DNA of 64,000 nt, from assembly GCA_017533915.1 (NCBI GenBank), contig JAFWHX010000017.1, positions 1-64,000 on the forward strand, given 5' to 3'. The notes beneath the pieces were generated by a model, which was not told the origin of the DNA, searched no databases, and saw nothing but the letters and a program-made list of their open reading frames with translations. A program made the translations under genes and the position numbers. The stretch comes from Eubacterium sp. (lineage in GTDB: Bacteria > Bacillota > Clostridia > Peptostreptococcales > Anaerovoracaceae). Below, piece after piece: positions 25,455 to 33,941 of the stretch (positions within the stretch are counted from its first letter, which is position 1; each line of letters begins with the position of its first letter).

Positions 25455-26063
25455 ATGAGACAGGATCTTAAGAAGGAGAGGAGCCGTATGCTTCTCATGG
25501 ACAGCGCATATGATCTGTTCATTGAAAAAGGCTTCCATAAGACGACGATCGCGATGATCTCAAAGCACGCTGGACTCGGGAAGGGTACTTTTTATCTTTA
25601 TTTCCGGGACAAAGAGGATGTGCGTGATTCTATCATCGTGCAGAAGTCGGCGCAGATACTGCAGGCGGCAATGGATGACCTTGAGAAGAAGCGGCAGGGG
25701 CTTTCTTTCTATGAGAGACTTATCAGGATGACTGATTACATCATCGACTATCTTACTGAGAATAAGGAGCTTTTCAAGTTCATCTCCAAGTCGATGGGCA
25801 TGGTACTGATCTCTGAGAGCGATAATGATGGGGTCGAATCAAAACATCTTATGGATTTGGAAGAAGTGATCCGTGGACTTCTCAAAAAGAGCCAGGTGAA
25901 GCTAAAAGACCAGAAGATGTTTATATACACTATAATCGAGCTTGTGAACTCGACATGCTACAGCCCGATAGTGTCAGGCGTGCCTTTTACGATGGATGAA
26001 TATAAACCATTCCTTTATCATGCGATCAAGCTGCTTACGGACGATCAGGTGATCTCTGAATGA
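25455..26063 (+). CDS. TetR/AcrR family transcriptional regulator
   Basis: 202 residues. The N-terminal helix-turn-helix (about 10-55: LLMDSAYDLFIEKGFHKTTIAMISKHAGLGKGTFYLYFRDKED in family form) is typical; the helical C-terminal domain would bind an unknown ligand. TetR regulators often control efflux genes. The MMPL exporter 2.8 kb downstream has a long palindrome over its promoter and is a plausible target, but the two are not adjacent. The start ATG 25455 has GGTAGAGG about ten bases upstream. Confidence 0.9.
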   Translation: MRQDLKKERSRMLLMDSAYDLFIEKGFHKTTIAMISKHAGLGKGTFYLYFRDKEDVRDSIIVQKSAQILQAAMDDLEKKRQGLSFYERLIRMTDYIIDYLTENKELFKFISKSMGMVLISESDNDGVESKHLMDLEEVIRGLLKKSQVKLKDQKMFIYTIIELVNSTCYSPIVSGVPFTMDEYKPFLYHAIKLLTDDQVISE

Positions 26064-26096
26064 TAGCATATTCTTAAGAATTCTTAAACAATCAGG

Positions 26097-26124
26097 TTGA
26101 AATAGTACAGATTTAAGGTATAAT
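26097..26124 (+). promoter_or_regulatory. Promoter of the 3D-domain gene
   Basis: TTGAAA (26097-26102), 16 bp, TATAAT (26119-26124). The start codon is about 40 nt further on, with TTGGAGG between. Confidence 0.75.
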
Positions 26125-26170
26125 GTCTGTATGGGGAAAAGGGATTAGTCCGTTGGAGGACTGATTTTTT

Positions 26171-26884
26171 ATGTTCAAAAATAAGGCTGTAAACAGGCTT
26201 CTTTCGCTTATCGTAGCGCTTATATATATACTCATCGCACTTTCCGTATTCTCATTCAAGGTCTATGCGACAGACGTTGAACAGGAGATAGAGCATGAGC
26301 TTGCTGAAGAGAAGATGGATAACCTCACGACTAGGGAAGCGGTAGATCTCGTGAATATCCACGAAGATGTCGATACTGCCGGGATCAATATGGCAAGGCA
26401 GACTGTGAATGAATATGAGCGTGAACAGGAAGATAAGCGTCTGGAGGAAGTAGAGAAAAAGAAGAAACAGCGTAAAGCTGAGATAGAAAAAGCGAAGAAA
26501 GAGCAGCGTGCGAATGAAGCTGCAAGGATCGCGAAGGAAAACACAGACAGGACCGGCAGAAACACAGGCTGGAACGGGCGCAGGATATCACCGGGCGCAG
26601 GGACTATAATGGGGCCTTCAGGAAAAGAGACCTATTATAACCTGAACATGGGAGTCTGCGTGAACGTCATGAGAAGGATGGGATTCTCAGCTGAAGAATA
26701 TCCTTATGAAGTCCGTGCTGATGGTGTGAAGACGCTCGGCGGATATGTAATGGTCGCTGCGAATCTCAAGCTCAGGCCAAGAGGATCCCTGATCGAGACA
26801 TCAGTCGGGACCGGGATCGTTGTCGATACAGGCGGATTTGCAAAGAGAAATCCGCGGCAGCTCGACATATGCGTAAACTGGTAA
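26171..26884 (+). CDS. Secreted coiled-coil protein with 3D-like cell wall domain
   Basis: 237 residues. A signal peptide or anchor covers residues 8-34. A charged coiled-coil region (about 80-125, rich in Lys, Glu, Arg) follows. The C-terminal 90 residues (GPSGKETYYNLNMGVCVN, then GVKTLGGYVMVAANLKLRPRG and TGIVVDTGGF) closely follow the double-psi barrel '3D' domain of YocH/resuscitation-type wall proteins. The DTGGF aspartate is present. Probably acts on or binds peptidoglycan outside the cell. It ends at a bidirectional terminator. Confidence 0.75.
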   Translation: MFKNKAVNRLLSLIVALIYILIALSVFSFKVYATDVEQEIEHELAEEKMDNLTTREAVDLVNIHEDVDTAGINMARQTVNEYEREQEDKRLEEVEKKKKQRKAEIEKAKKEQRANEAARIAKENTDRTGRNTGWNGRRISPGAGTIMGPSGKETYYNLNMGVCVNVMRRMGFSAEEYPYEVRADGVKTLGGYVMVAANLKLRPRGSLIETSVGTGIVVDTGGFAKRNPRQLDICVNW

Positions 26885-26939
26885 AGTTGACAGTTTAAAA
26901 ATAACTGATCCTGCCTAAAACACTTTGAGACCATTAAAA

Positions 26940-26973
26940 AACACCCTGTCCAGAATGGTGGACAGGGTGTTTT
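26940..26973. terminator. Bidirectional terminator
   Basis: AACACCCTGTCCA (26940-26952) pairs with TGGACAGGGTGTT (26959-26971), with A-run on the left and TTTT on the right, so it can serve the 3D-domain gene and the minus-strand small ORF. Confidence 0.92.
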
Positions 26974-26989
26974 GAGTTATCACAGAAGA

Positions 26990-27181
26990 TCATACTGTTG
27001 CCGTAAACACGTTGATGCCCAGAGTCTGCTGATATTCTGTAGTCTTCACGATGCCCATGAACACGCGGATGCTGAGTCCTTTCGGCGAATTATCGTTCGG
27101 ATCGACAAGGTCCGCGCGTTCCTTTGCGTTGAAGGCCTTTGAAAAACAGGCCTGATATAAACCGCCCATCTGACTTTCCAT
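26990..27181 (-). CDS. Small protein of unknown function, possibly frame-disrupted
   Basis: 63 codons. The C-terminal part (RADLVDPNDNSPKGLSIRV, then a segment ending GINVFTATV) has gene-like codon use. The listed ATG has no well-placed ribosome binding site. A good site (GAGAGGG) sits seven bases before an ATG at about 27193 in a different frame that runs 34 codons, so either the true start is internal or a single-base indel split the gene. A strong terminator lies just beyond its stop. No family recognised. Confidence 0.45.
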   Translation of the reverse strand: MESQMGGLYQACFSKAFNAKERADLVDPNDNSPKGLSIRVFMGIVKTTEYQQTLGINVFTATV

Positions 27182-27521
27182 TTATGCTGCTCATGTTTTT
27201 TCCCTCTCTTGATCATTATTGACAGATGATCCTGACTGTGTACTCTTTTCTGGTTCTTTCTCAGTATAACACTGCGCTATAAGAAAAAGATATAATTAAT
27301 TGCCTGGCTTCTGCTTTGTTTTAAAGAATGCTGCTTCACGTCAAGCCAGTCTTTACATTTTCTCAAAATCGTTGCATAATGATTTAAAAGCTTTAAGTTA
27401 ACGAGGCTGTGAAAGCTCGTTTAAAATATGAACGTGAAACATCAAAAGACCCTGCATGAAGCAGCCTGGCGGAAGAGGTGCGCTGCGCATGCTTTACAGT
27501 CAGGGAAAGGGAGGTAAGGGT
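27182..27521. other. Intergenic stretch before the DUF4854 genes
   Basis: Contains an imperfect inverted repeat (TGGCTT...AAGCCA near 27304-27350) and AT-rich DNA. I see no confident promoter or RNA gene. Confidence 0.45.
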
Positions 27522-27953
27522 ATGAGAAGATCAAAGATCGTTTCGGTCTTGCTGGTTGTTGTGACGCTCGTCGGCTGCATGGCGGCGGTCACAGCCTGTA
27601 AGCCGAAGGAAGAGGAGAAAGTTCCGACTACGCTTGAGGAATTTCTGGCTGAATCTGACAGCGGGATCGAGGAGCTGGCAGAGATCAATCAGTCGCTTTC
27701 CAATGAGAATATGGAAGGCAAGGTAGAAGTAAAAGAAAATACGATCACTATGGCAATGACTCTCACTCAGAGCATCGACAAAAAGTATTTTGATAAGATG
27801 GAAGACGCGCTCGACGATATGATAGCAAAGCAGGGGAGTTCGTTCAGGGACGCGGTCAAGAGCCTTGAGGAAGAGTCGGGAGTCAGCGGTATAACGATGG
27901 AGATAGTGCTCTTCAACGCTGACGGTACGGAGATCTGCAGAAAGACAGTTTGA
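27522..27953 (+). CDS. DUF4854-type lipoprotein
   Basis: 143 residues from ATG 27522, which follows GGGAGGT by seven bases. The signal peptide ends at a lipobox (LVGC, C19, with a second cysteine a few residues on). The mature part fits DUF4854: NQSLSNENMEGKVEVKENT, TMTLTQSIDKKYFDKME in family form, then EEESGVSGITMEIVLFNADG. Function unknown. The next gene, 14 bp downstream, encodes the same domain, so the two are tandem paralogues. Confidence 0.8.
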   Translation: MRRSKIVSVLLVVVTLVGCMAAVTACKPKEEEKVPTTLEEFLAESDSGIEELAEINQSLSNENMEGKVEVKENTITMAMTLTQSIDKKYFDKMEDALDDMIAKQGSSFRDAVKSLEEESGVSGITMEIVLFNADGTEICRKTV

Positions 27954-27967
27954 TGCGGAGGTAGGTT

Positions 27968-28651
27968 ATGAAGAAGAAACAGGTCATATCATTCATCCTG
28001 GGATCTGCTGCTCTTGTTGCAGGAGCGGCGGCTTATGCTGCAGCAAAGTATGCGGGGAAGAAAGATGTATCCGGGCATGACGCTGAAAATGATTCGGCAG
28101 ATACAGAGAGTATCCCGGAACAGGTGATGTTAGATGAAGCTCCTGCTCATGAAGAAGTCGTGCTGGATGAAGCAGCTGCTCCGGAAGAAGTGGTATTAGA
28201 CGAAGCTCCTGTTCATGAAGAGGTCGTATTACAGAAAGAAGATGCGTCTCCTGAGTTTCATCCGTATGAATCATATGCTCCTGCTGAAGAAGAGCAGGGA
28301 CCTTCAAATCTTGAGGAATACATAGAAGAAAATCCGGAGGAGAAGGCTAGCCTTGATTCTGTAGGTGAAGGTTTTGCTGCTGAAGGCGTAAAGACAGACA
28401 TATCCTTTGCGGACAACACGATGTTCTTCGACTTCGTTATGACAGACGTGGACGATAAGGAGACTGAGGAGATCCTCAAGCCGGACCTTGAGCAGTTCCT
28501 GAACGACCAGACAGAGAACTACAAGGGCATCGTCAGGCAGATCGAAGAAGACACAGGATTCAGCGGCATTAAGATGATCGTTATCTTTATGGATGCAAAC
28601 GAAGATGAGATCGTGTCCGGCCATTACGACGAGACGGGGCGTACCTTGTGA
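27968..28651 (+). CDS. DUF4854-type protein with acidic repeat stalk
   Basis: 227 residues. An N-terminal membrane segment (about 7-28, Ala-rich), then four copies of an 11-residue acidic repeat (core VVLDEAPAHEE, about 55-98), then a DUF4854 domain (residues 115-227) whose end EEDTGFSGIKMIVIFMDANEDE aligns with that of the preceding lipoprotein. The repeat looks like an extended stalk placing the domain away from the membrane. AGGTAGG precedes the ATG. A strong terminator follows, so the pair forms a two-gene unit. Confidence 0.78.
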   Translation: MKKKQVISFILGSAALVAGAAAYAAAKYAGKKDVSGHDAENDSADTESIPEQVMLDEAPAHEEVVLDEAAAPEEVVLDEAPVHEEVVLQKEDASPEFHPYESYAPAEEEQGPSNLEEYIEENPEEKASLDSVGEGFAAEGVKTDISFADNTMFFDFVMTDVDDKETEEILKPDLEQFLNDQTENYKGIVRQIEEDTGFSGIKMIVIFMDANEDEIVSGHYDETGRTL

Positions 28652-28674
28652 GTTGGATAATAATAAATGCATTG

Positions 28675-28703
28675 ATGCAGAAGCATTTGCTTCTGCATTT
28701 TTT
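28675..28703 (+). terminator. Terminator after the DUF4854 pair
   Basis: ATGCAGAAGC-ATTT-GCTTCTGCAT (28675-28698) is a perfect stem followed by TTTTT. Confidence 0.94.
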
Positions 28704-28730
28704 ATTCCGAGAAGGAGATATCGTTAATTG

Positions 28731-28759
28731 TTGACTGACTTGTGTTTTTGTGGTATAAT
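28731..28759 (+). promoter_or_regulatory. Strong promoter of the MMPL exporter operon
   Basis: TTGACT (28731-28736), 17 bp, TATAAT (28754-28759), with a TGG extended element. Confidence 0.85.
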
Positions 28760-28793
28760 AAATTATGACTAAAGGTCAGAATTTATTATACCA
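28751..28793. promoter_or_regulatory. 43-bp palindrome overlapping the -10 of the exporter promoter
   Basis: Arms 28751-28769 and 28775-28793 match at 18 of 19 positions around a 5-bp centre. The left arm starts TGGTATAATAAATT and includes the -10 box. Position and symmetry are those of a repressor operator, for example for a TetR protein. An RNA hairpin at the 5' end of the transcript is also possible. Confidence 0.8.
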
Positions 28794-28868
28794 TGTAAGA
28801 CGGCTTAAATACCGGTGTGCGGTATAAGCAGTGCCGTTTCGATACAACAAGGAAGGATCAGCAGAAAA

Positions 28869-30995
28869 GTGAAAACGGGTGAAGGGCTTAAGCCTCTGGA
28901 TAGATTGGATTTTGGCAGCAAGGTGATAAAGGCGAGGCTCTTCATCCTTTTGATTTCTATGCTTCTTCTGATCCCGTCAGTCATAGGCTATTTTACGACG
29001 AGAGTCAATTACGATATGCTCACTTATCTTCCTGACAGTATGGAGACTATAAAGGGTCAGAACATACTGATGGAAGATTTCAACAAGGGCGGATTTACTT
29101 TGATCGTGGTAGAGGACATGCAGTCTGAAGATGTCCAGGATATAGCGTCAAAGATAAAACAAGTCGAGCACGTCGAGACTGTATTGAATTTCAACGATAT
29201 AATCGACCCGGCGGTCCCGCAGGATCTGTACCCTGAGGAGATAAGGGAGCAGTTCCAGAATGATGATGCGACGATGATCGCCGTGTTTTTTGATACTTCT
29301 ACATCTGACGAGGGGTCGATAAACGCAGTGACGGAGATACGAAGTATCGTAACAAAGAAGTGCTATGTATCGGGAATGACTGCGCTTGTGGCAGACCTGA
29401 AGAATATCGCTGAGACAGAAGAGCCGAAATACATAGTTATAGCGGCTATCCTGTCGCTGATAGCGATGATGCTCATGCTCGACTCATATCTGATACCGTT
29501 TATCTTTTTCGCCAGCATTGGTATGGCGATAATCTATAATCTGGGTTCTAACGTGTTCATGGGTGAGATAGCATATGTCACCAAGGCGATCGCGGCTGTC
29601 CTGCAGCTTGGCGTTACGCTGGACTATTCAATATTCCTGTGGCACAGCTATACAGAGAATCTTCAGACTGAGCCGGATCATAAGAAAGCGATGGCGGCGG
29701 CGATAAACGACACGCTCGTATCCGTCACGGGAAGCTCGGTCACGACTGTAGCCGGCTTCCTTGCGCTTTGCTTCATGTCGTACAGGATGGGCATCAACCT
29801 TGGTATCGTTATGGCCAAAGGGTGTGTGATCGGAGTGATCGCAAGCGTAACGGTGCTTCCAGCTCTTATCCTTCTGTTCGACAAAGTGCTGATAAAGACC
29901 AGGCATAAGCCGTTAATGCCGGATATGAACAAGATATCGCATATACTCACTGCCAAGCCGGCAGTCGTCGCGATTCTCTTCATCATACTCACGGTGCCGG
30001 CAGTGTATGGATATCTGCATGCCCAGACGAGCTATGACCTGAGCGCCATATTCATGGGGCCGAATGGACTGGAATATGAGCATGCTCCTTACCTCAGGGC
30101 AAACGAGAAGCTCTCTGAGGACTTTGGAATAGGATGCACGCATATGATCATCGCAGACAGCGGACTCAGCCAGAAAGACGGCTGGGATATGTGTGATGAG
30201 ATAAGAAACGTCAAGGGCGTGAAGCAGGTGCTTGGAGTAGATGCTTTTCTTGATCCATCTGTTCCGAGAGATATGCTGCCTGACAGGATAACTGATACTC
30301 TTATCTCAGATAAGCATCAGCTCATCCTGGTAAACACTGAATACAGCGTTTCTACTGACGAATGCAACGAACAGATAGATGAGATAAAAGATATCATCCA
30401 TAAGTATGACGAGACTTCTTCGATCATCGGCGAAGGGCCTGCGACAAAAGACCTGATCACACTCACGAGTCAGGACTTCAGGAATGTCAACATCATTTCG
30501 ATAGGCGCTGTGTTCCTGATAATATTCCTGGTGCTGAAATCGTGGGCACTGCCTTTCATACTGGTGCTGGTGATAGAGTTTGCGATCTACGTGAACCTCG
30601 GCATACCTGGCTATACGGGCCTCGTAACGCCGTTCATAGTGCCGGTATGCATAAGTACTATCCAGCTCGGATCCACAGTCGATTACGCGATCCTGATGTC
30701 GACAAGGTACAAGACAGAAAGAATGACAGGAAAGCCAAAGCGTGAATCTGTCGAGACAGCAGTCGCGGCTTCTATCCCGTCGATAATAGTGAGCGCGATC
30801 GGTTTCTTCTCAGCTACAGCCGGTGTCGGTATGTACTCTGATATAGGTATGATCAGCATTCTCTGCAATATGATGGCGCGCGGTGCTGTGATCAGCATGT
30901 TCACGGTAATTATAGTACTGCCGTCGTTTCTGATGCTTTTTGACAGGCTGATAATAAAAACAACAAAAGATTTAAGAACGATCACAACTGCTTGA
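28869..30995 (+). CDS. MMPL/RND family exporter
   Basis: 708 residues from GTG 28869, with AAGGAAGG 11 bases upstream; an in-frame GTG at 28815 lacks a site. It has two repeats, each one membrane helix, a large outside domain and five clustered helices, as in the RND superfamily. Conserved points include QLGVTLDYSIFLWHSYTE and LGSTVDYAILMSTRYKTE (the helix IV Asp of each half), and PSIIVSAIGFFSATAGVG. MMPL proteins export lipids, peptides or drugs using the proton gradient. A YhgE/Pip-like partner follows after 15 bp. Substrate unknown. Confidence 0.9.
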   Translation: MKTGEGLKPLDRLDFGSKVIKARLFILLISMLLLIPSVIGYFTTRVNYDMLTYLPDSMETIKGQNILMEDFNKGGFTLIVVEDMQSEDVQDIASKIKQVEHVETVLNFNDIIDPAVPQDLYPEEIREQFQNDDATMIAVFFDTSTSDEGSINAVTEIRSIVTKKCYVSGMTALVADLKNIAETEEPKYIVIAAILSLIAMMLMLDSYLIPFIFFASIGMAIIYNLGSNVFMGEIAYVTKAIAAVLQLGVTLDYSIFLWHSYTENLQTEPDHKKAMAAAINDTLVSVTGSSVTTVAGFLALCFMSYRMGINLGIVMAKGCVIGVIASVTVLPALILLFDKVLIKTRHKPLMPDMNKISHILTAKPAVVAILFIILTVPAVYGYLHAQTSYDLSAIFMGPNGLEYEHAPYLRANEKLSEDFGIGCTHMIIADSGLSQKDGWDMCDEIRNVKGVKQVLGVDAFLDPSVPRDMLPDRITDTLISDKHQLILVNTEYSVSTDECNEQIDEIKDIIHKYDETSSIIGEGPATKDLITLTSQDFRNVNIISIGAVFLIIFLVLKSWALPFILVLVIEFAIYVNLGIPGYTGLVTPFIVPVCISTIQLGSTVDYAILMSTRYKTERMTGKPKRESVETAVAASIPSIIVSAIGFFSATAGVGMYSDIGMISILCNMMARGAVISMFTVIIVLPSFLMLFDRLIIKTTKDLRTITTA

Positions 30996-31010
30996 ACGGA
31001 GGTTTGACTA

Positions 31011-32912
31011 ATGAAGCATGATAAGCATGGCAGGACAAGGTCTTTTAAGAATATGCTGAAGGTCTGTGCCGTGGCATCAGTATCCCTGCTGCTTGTAGTC
31101 TCAGGGGTACTTATAAAAGATGCTGCGGTAGGCAGTAAAGGCTTTGATGGAAGCGGCGGGGCGGTATCATATGCGGAAGAGGTCGCGAAGAAGACACAGG
31201 AATCTGTCGAGAGCTCGTTCCCGGACATCACGGTGAAGTCTGAAGATGCGGACACTCTCAGGAAGGACGAGACTGTGTACGTCATCATGGACTCCGACGG
31301 GAATGAAACGGAGCGCGTAGTCAGCGAGTGGCTGAAGAATCCGGAGAAGCTCGACACGATCAAAGACAAGACGGACCTCAAGGATATACGCAATACGAAC
31401 GGAGATGAAAAGTTCGAGCAAAAAGGCAAAACAGTCGTCTGGGCTGCAAAGGGCAGCGACATAAAGTACACCGGTACGAGCAGCGCGGACCTTCCGGTCG
31501 GTGTGGACGTCACATACTATCTGGACGGCGAGGAGGTCTCAGCTGATGAGATAGCAGGGCAGAGCGGTGATGTGGAGATACATTTCGATTACGGCGTGAA
31601 TGCCAGAGACCGCATATCATCCGGCGGCTCGGGATACGATCTTACACATCCATACATCATGGCGAGCGGCGTAGTGCTCGATAATGATAAATTCACCGAT
31701 GTTGAAGTCTCAACAGGGCGCGTAATGAACGAGAGCGGCTCGTCAGTCTGCCTCGGGATCGCGCTTCCAGGGATGCAGGACAATCTCGCGCTGGACAAAG
31801 ACATGATCGACATTCCCGATTCGGTCGTTATCAAAGCAAAGACAACAGGCTTCAAGATAGACGGGACTTATACAGTGGCGCTTACGGGGCTTCTGGAGGA
31901 TCTGGACACCGATACCGGCGAAGTGACGGATAAGTTGTCCGAGCTCGAGTCAGCGCTCGATAAACTCTCCGACGCATCATCAAAGCTGGTCAAGGGAAGC
32001 AAGAAGCTGGCGTCCGGTACAGATACGCTGTCAGACGGTACTTCGACACTTGCGGACGGTACGTCAAAGCTTAATAAGAGCAGCAAGAAGCTTGCGAACG
32101 GAGTATCAAAGCTCACTGAAGGGTCAGAAAAACTTGCAGATGGCACGTCGGCGATAAAAGACGGCTCGGCTGCTGCGGAGGAAGGTGCGAAGCAGATATC
32201 GGATGGACTTGATCAGCTGTCAGCAAACAGCGAAGCTCTGAACGAGGGGACGAAGCAGATAGAATCATCTGTATTCGCCAGCGCGACCACACAGTTGCAG
32301 GCGATGCTGGTCGCAGGCGGGATGCCGGAAGAACAGGCATCAAAATATGTGCTGTCGCCGTCGTCATATGCAGATGTGCTGAACGCTCTCTCAGAAGCGG
32401 TCCCAGAATACAAAGAGGCGTTCGGACAGGTCAAAGAGTCGCTTGATTCAGTCGAGAAGTATGTCGGCAGCGTGAAAGCATACACGGACGGCGTGGATCA
32501 GATAACGAAGGGAGCGGATCAGCTCTCTGAAAGCATGGGGCAGCTCACAGAAGGAGCAGCGGCAGTCGACGAGGGAGCAGGGCAGGTATACAGCGGCCTC
32601 AGCAGCCTGTCAGAAAAGATGCCGGAGCTGAAAAAGGGAATAAGCCGGCTCAACAGTGGAGCTTCGAAGATAGACAGCGGCGCCGGACAGCTCGCTGCAG
32701 GAGCGGACACACTGGCAGGAGGAATCGCCAAGTTCGACAAGCAGGGCATCAAAAAGCTCACATCCGAGCTCGACACCGATAAGATAACAGATACTCTGGA
32801 CCGTCTCGACGCGATATCAGAAGCATCAGGCAGAAGACACTTCATGGGAGGATCCCCGAAAGACATACAGGGTGAGAGCAGAATAATATTCAAGACATCC
32901 TCGATAGGGTAA
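31011..32912 (+). CDS. YhgE/Pip-like extracellular protein partner of the exporter
   Basis: 633 residues. One N-terminal membrane segment (about 14-36), then an outside domain (about 45-300), then a long array of short helical repeats of the form 'L..G...L..G...L..G' (about 310-600: KKLASGTDTLSDGTSTLADG is a sample), typical of YhgE/Pip and similar secreted proteins. The end, ESRIIFKTSSIG, is a common finish in the group. GGAGG lies in the 15-bp gap after the MMPL gene. MMPL-YhgE-like pairs are frequent in Firmicutes, where the repeat protein may bridge membrane and wall. Molecular role unknown. Confidence 0.78.
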   Translation: MKHDKHGRTRSFKNMLKVCAVASVSLLLVVSGVLIKDAAVGSKGFDGSGGAVSYAEEVAKKTQESVESSFPDITVKSEDADTLRKDETVYVIMDSDGNETERVVSEWLKNPEKLDTIKDKTDLKDIRNTNGDEKFEQKGKTVVWAAKGSDIKYTGTSSADLPVGVDVTYYLDGEEVSADEIAGQSGDVEIHFDYGVNARDRISSGGSGYDLTHPYIMASGVVLDNDKFTDVEVSTGRVMNESGSSVCLGIALPGMQDNLALDKDMIDIPDSVVIKAKTTGFKIDGTYTVALTGLLEDLDTDTGEVTDKLSELESALDKLSDASSKLVKGSKKLASGTDTLSDGTSTLADGTSKLNKSSKKLANGVSKLTEGSEKLADGTSAIKDGSAAAEEGAKQISDGLDQLSANSEALNEGTKQIESSVFASATTQLQAMLVAGGMPEEQASKYVLSPSSYADVLNALSEAVPEYKEAFGQVKESLDSVEKYVGSVKAYTDGVDQITKGADQLSESMGQLTEGAAAVDEGAGQVYSGLSSLSEKMPELKKGISRLNSGASKIDSGAGQLAAGADTLAGGIAKFDKQGIKKLTSELDTDKITDTLDRLDAISEASGRRHFMGGSPKDIQGESRIIFKTSSIG

Positions 32913-32977
32913 TGCCCGGTCTTGTACAGATATAAAAAATGAGCGCAAGGCTCTGGTACGCAGTGGGACAATAAAAG

Positions 32978-33013
32978 AACCGGCCGGCATATTTACATGC
33001 CAGCCGGTTTTTC
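32978..33013 (+). terminator. Terminator after the exporter operon
   Basis: AACCGGCCGGCAT (32978-32990) pairs with ATGCCAGCCGGTT (32997-33009) with one mismatch, followed by TTTCT. Confidence 0.88.
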
Positions 33014-33046
33014 TGATCTTATAAAAGACCGTCTGAGTATCTGCGA

Positions 33047-33211
33047 CTAGTCTTCAATCTTCTTGAACTGTCCCTTAGGTGAAGCACATACTGGGCAGGC
33101 ATAGCTTGCTGGAAGATCTTCCCACTTTGTTCCTGCCGGGATACCGTTATCCGGATCACCTTTTGCTTCATCATAGACATAACCACACATCATGCATTTA
33201 TATTTTGCCAT
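33047..33211 (-). CDS. Rubredoxin
   Basis: 54 residues, a small iron-binding electron carrier. Two metal-binding knuckles are visible, [20 protein letters not shown] and [13 protein letters not shown], each with a CxxC pair, giving the Fe(Cys)4 site. GTKWEDLP is also typical. The second knuckle reads CPVCASPK rather than the usual CPVCGxxK, a small variation. GGAGGT lies six to eight bases before the ATG. In anaerobes rubredoxins feed oxygen- and superoxide-reducing enzymes; no partner gene is adjacent. Confidence 0.96.
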   Translation of the reverse strand: MAKYKCMMCGYVYDEAKGDPDNGIPAGTKWEDLPASYACPVCASPKGQFKKIED

Positions 33212-33307
33212 AACCAGTACCTCCATATCTTTGTGTTATTATGTTTTTACAACTCCATTATCATAGATTATATATAATAAAGCAAGTGATATTTTCCTGT
33301 TCTGTTA

Positions 33308-33910
33308 TTAATCTGACAGGAGCCTGAGGTCGATGTAGGTCTTGAGGAAATCGGCTGTGCCTTCGATACCGAATCGGCTGCTGTTGATGGATATGTCGTA
33401 GTTGCGTGAGTCTCCCCATTTGGTCTCGCAGTAGTGGTTATGGTAGCTCTTGCGTTGCTTGTCGATGTTATGGATCATATCTTCTGCATCTTCTTCGGAC
33501 AGACTGAATTGCCACATGATCTGACGGACCTTAGCTTCATAATCGCCGAGCACGAAGATCTTGATCGCATTATCGTAATCTTTCAGGACTTCCTCTGCAC
33601 ACCGGCCTACTACGACGAACGATTCTCCCATGTCGGCATGCTCCTGGATGAAATCGAACTCAAGGTGCGCGATAGCGTCCTGGAGCGAGCTCGAAAAACC
33701 GTGTACCGTGCGGGACAGGAACGGGTTTACCGGGCGCTCTTCATAGATCTCAAGCTCCTCATAATCGATGTCGTTCTCCTCCGATACTTTTTTCAGAAGG
33801 TCGCGGTCATACAGTGGAATGTCGTAGTATTCCGCCAGCCGTTCGCCGATGATATGGCCGCCGCTTCCAAATTCACGGCCGATCGTAATGATCAAATTCT
33901 CTCTTTTCAT
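33308..33910 (-). CDS. Cytidylate kinase-like family protein
   Basis: 200 residues. The N-terminal P-loop-like ITIGREFGSGGHIIGERLAE and YDRDLLKKVSE mark the cytidylate-kinase-like family, which differs from true CMP kinase. FVVVGRCAEEVLKD and a C-terminal DSRNYDISINSSRFGIEG are also characteristic. The substrate is not established. It lies 31 bp downstream of an ArsB/NhaD-type permease in the same direction, so the two are likely co-transcribed, and the kinase-like protein might regulate the transporter. Confidence 0.82.
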   Translation of the reverse strand: MKRENLIITIGREFGSGGHIIGERLAEYYDIPLYDRDLLKKVSEENDIDYEELEIYEERPVNPFLSRTVHGFSSSLQDAIAHLEFDFIQEHADMGESFVVVGRCAEEVLKDYDNAIKIFVLGDYEAKVRQIMWQFSLSEEDAEDMIHNIDKQRKSYHNHYCETKWGDSRNYDISINSSRFGIEGTADFLKTYIDLRLLSD

Positions 33911-33941
33911 ATCTTACCTCATGCAATATCAAAACATCTAA

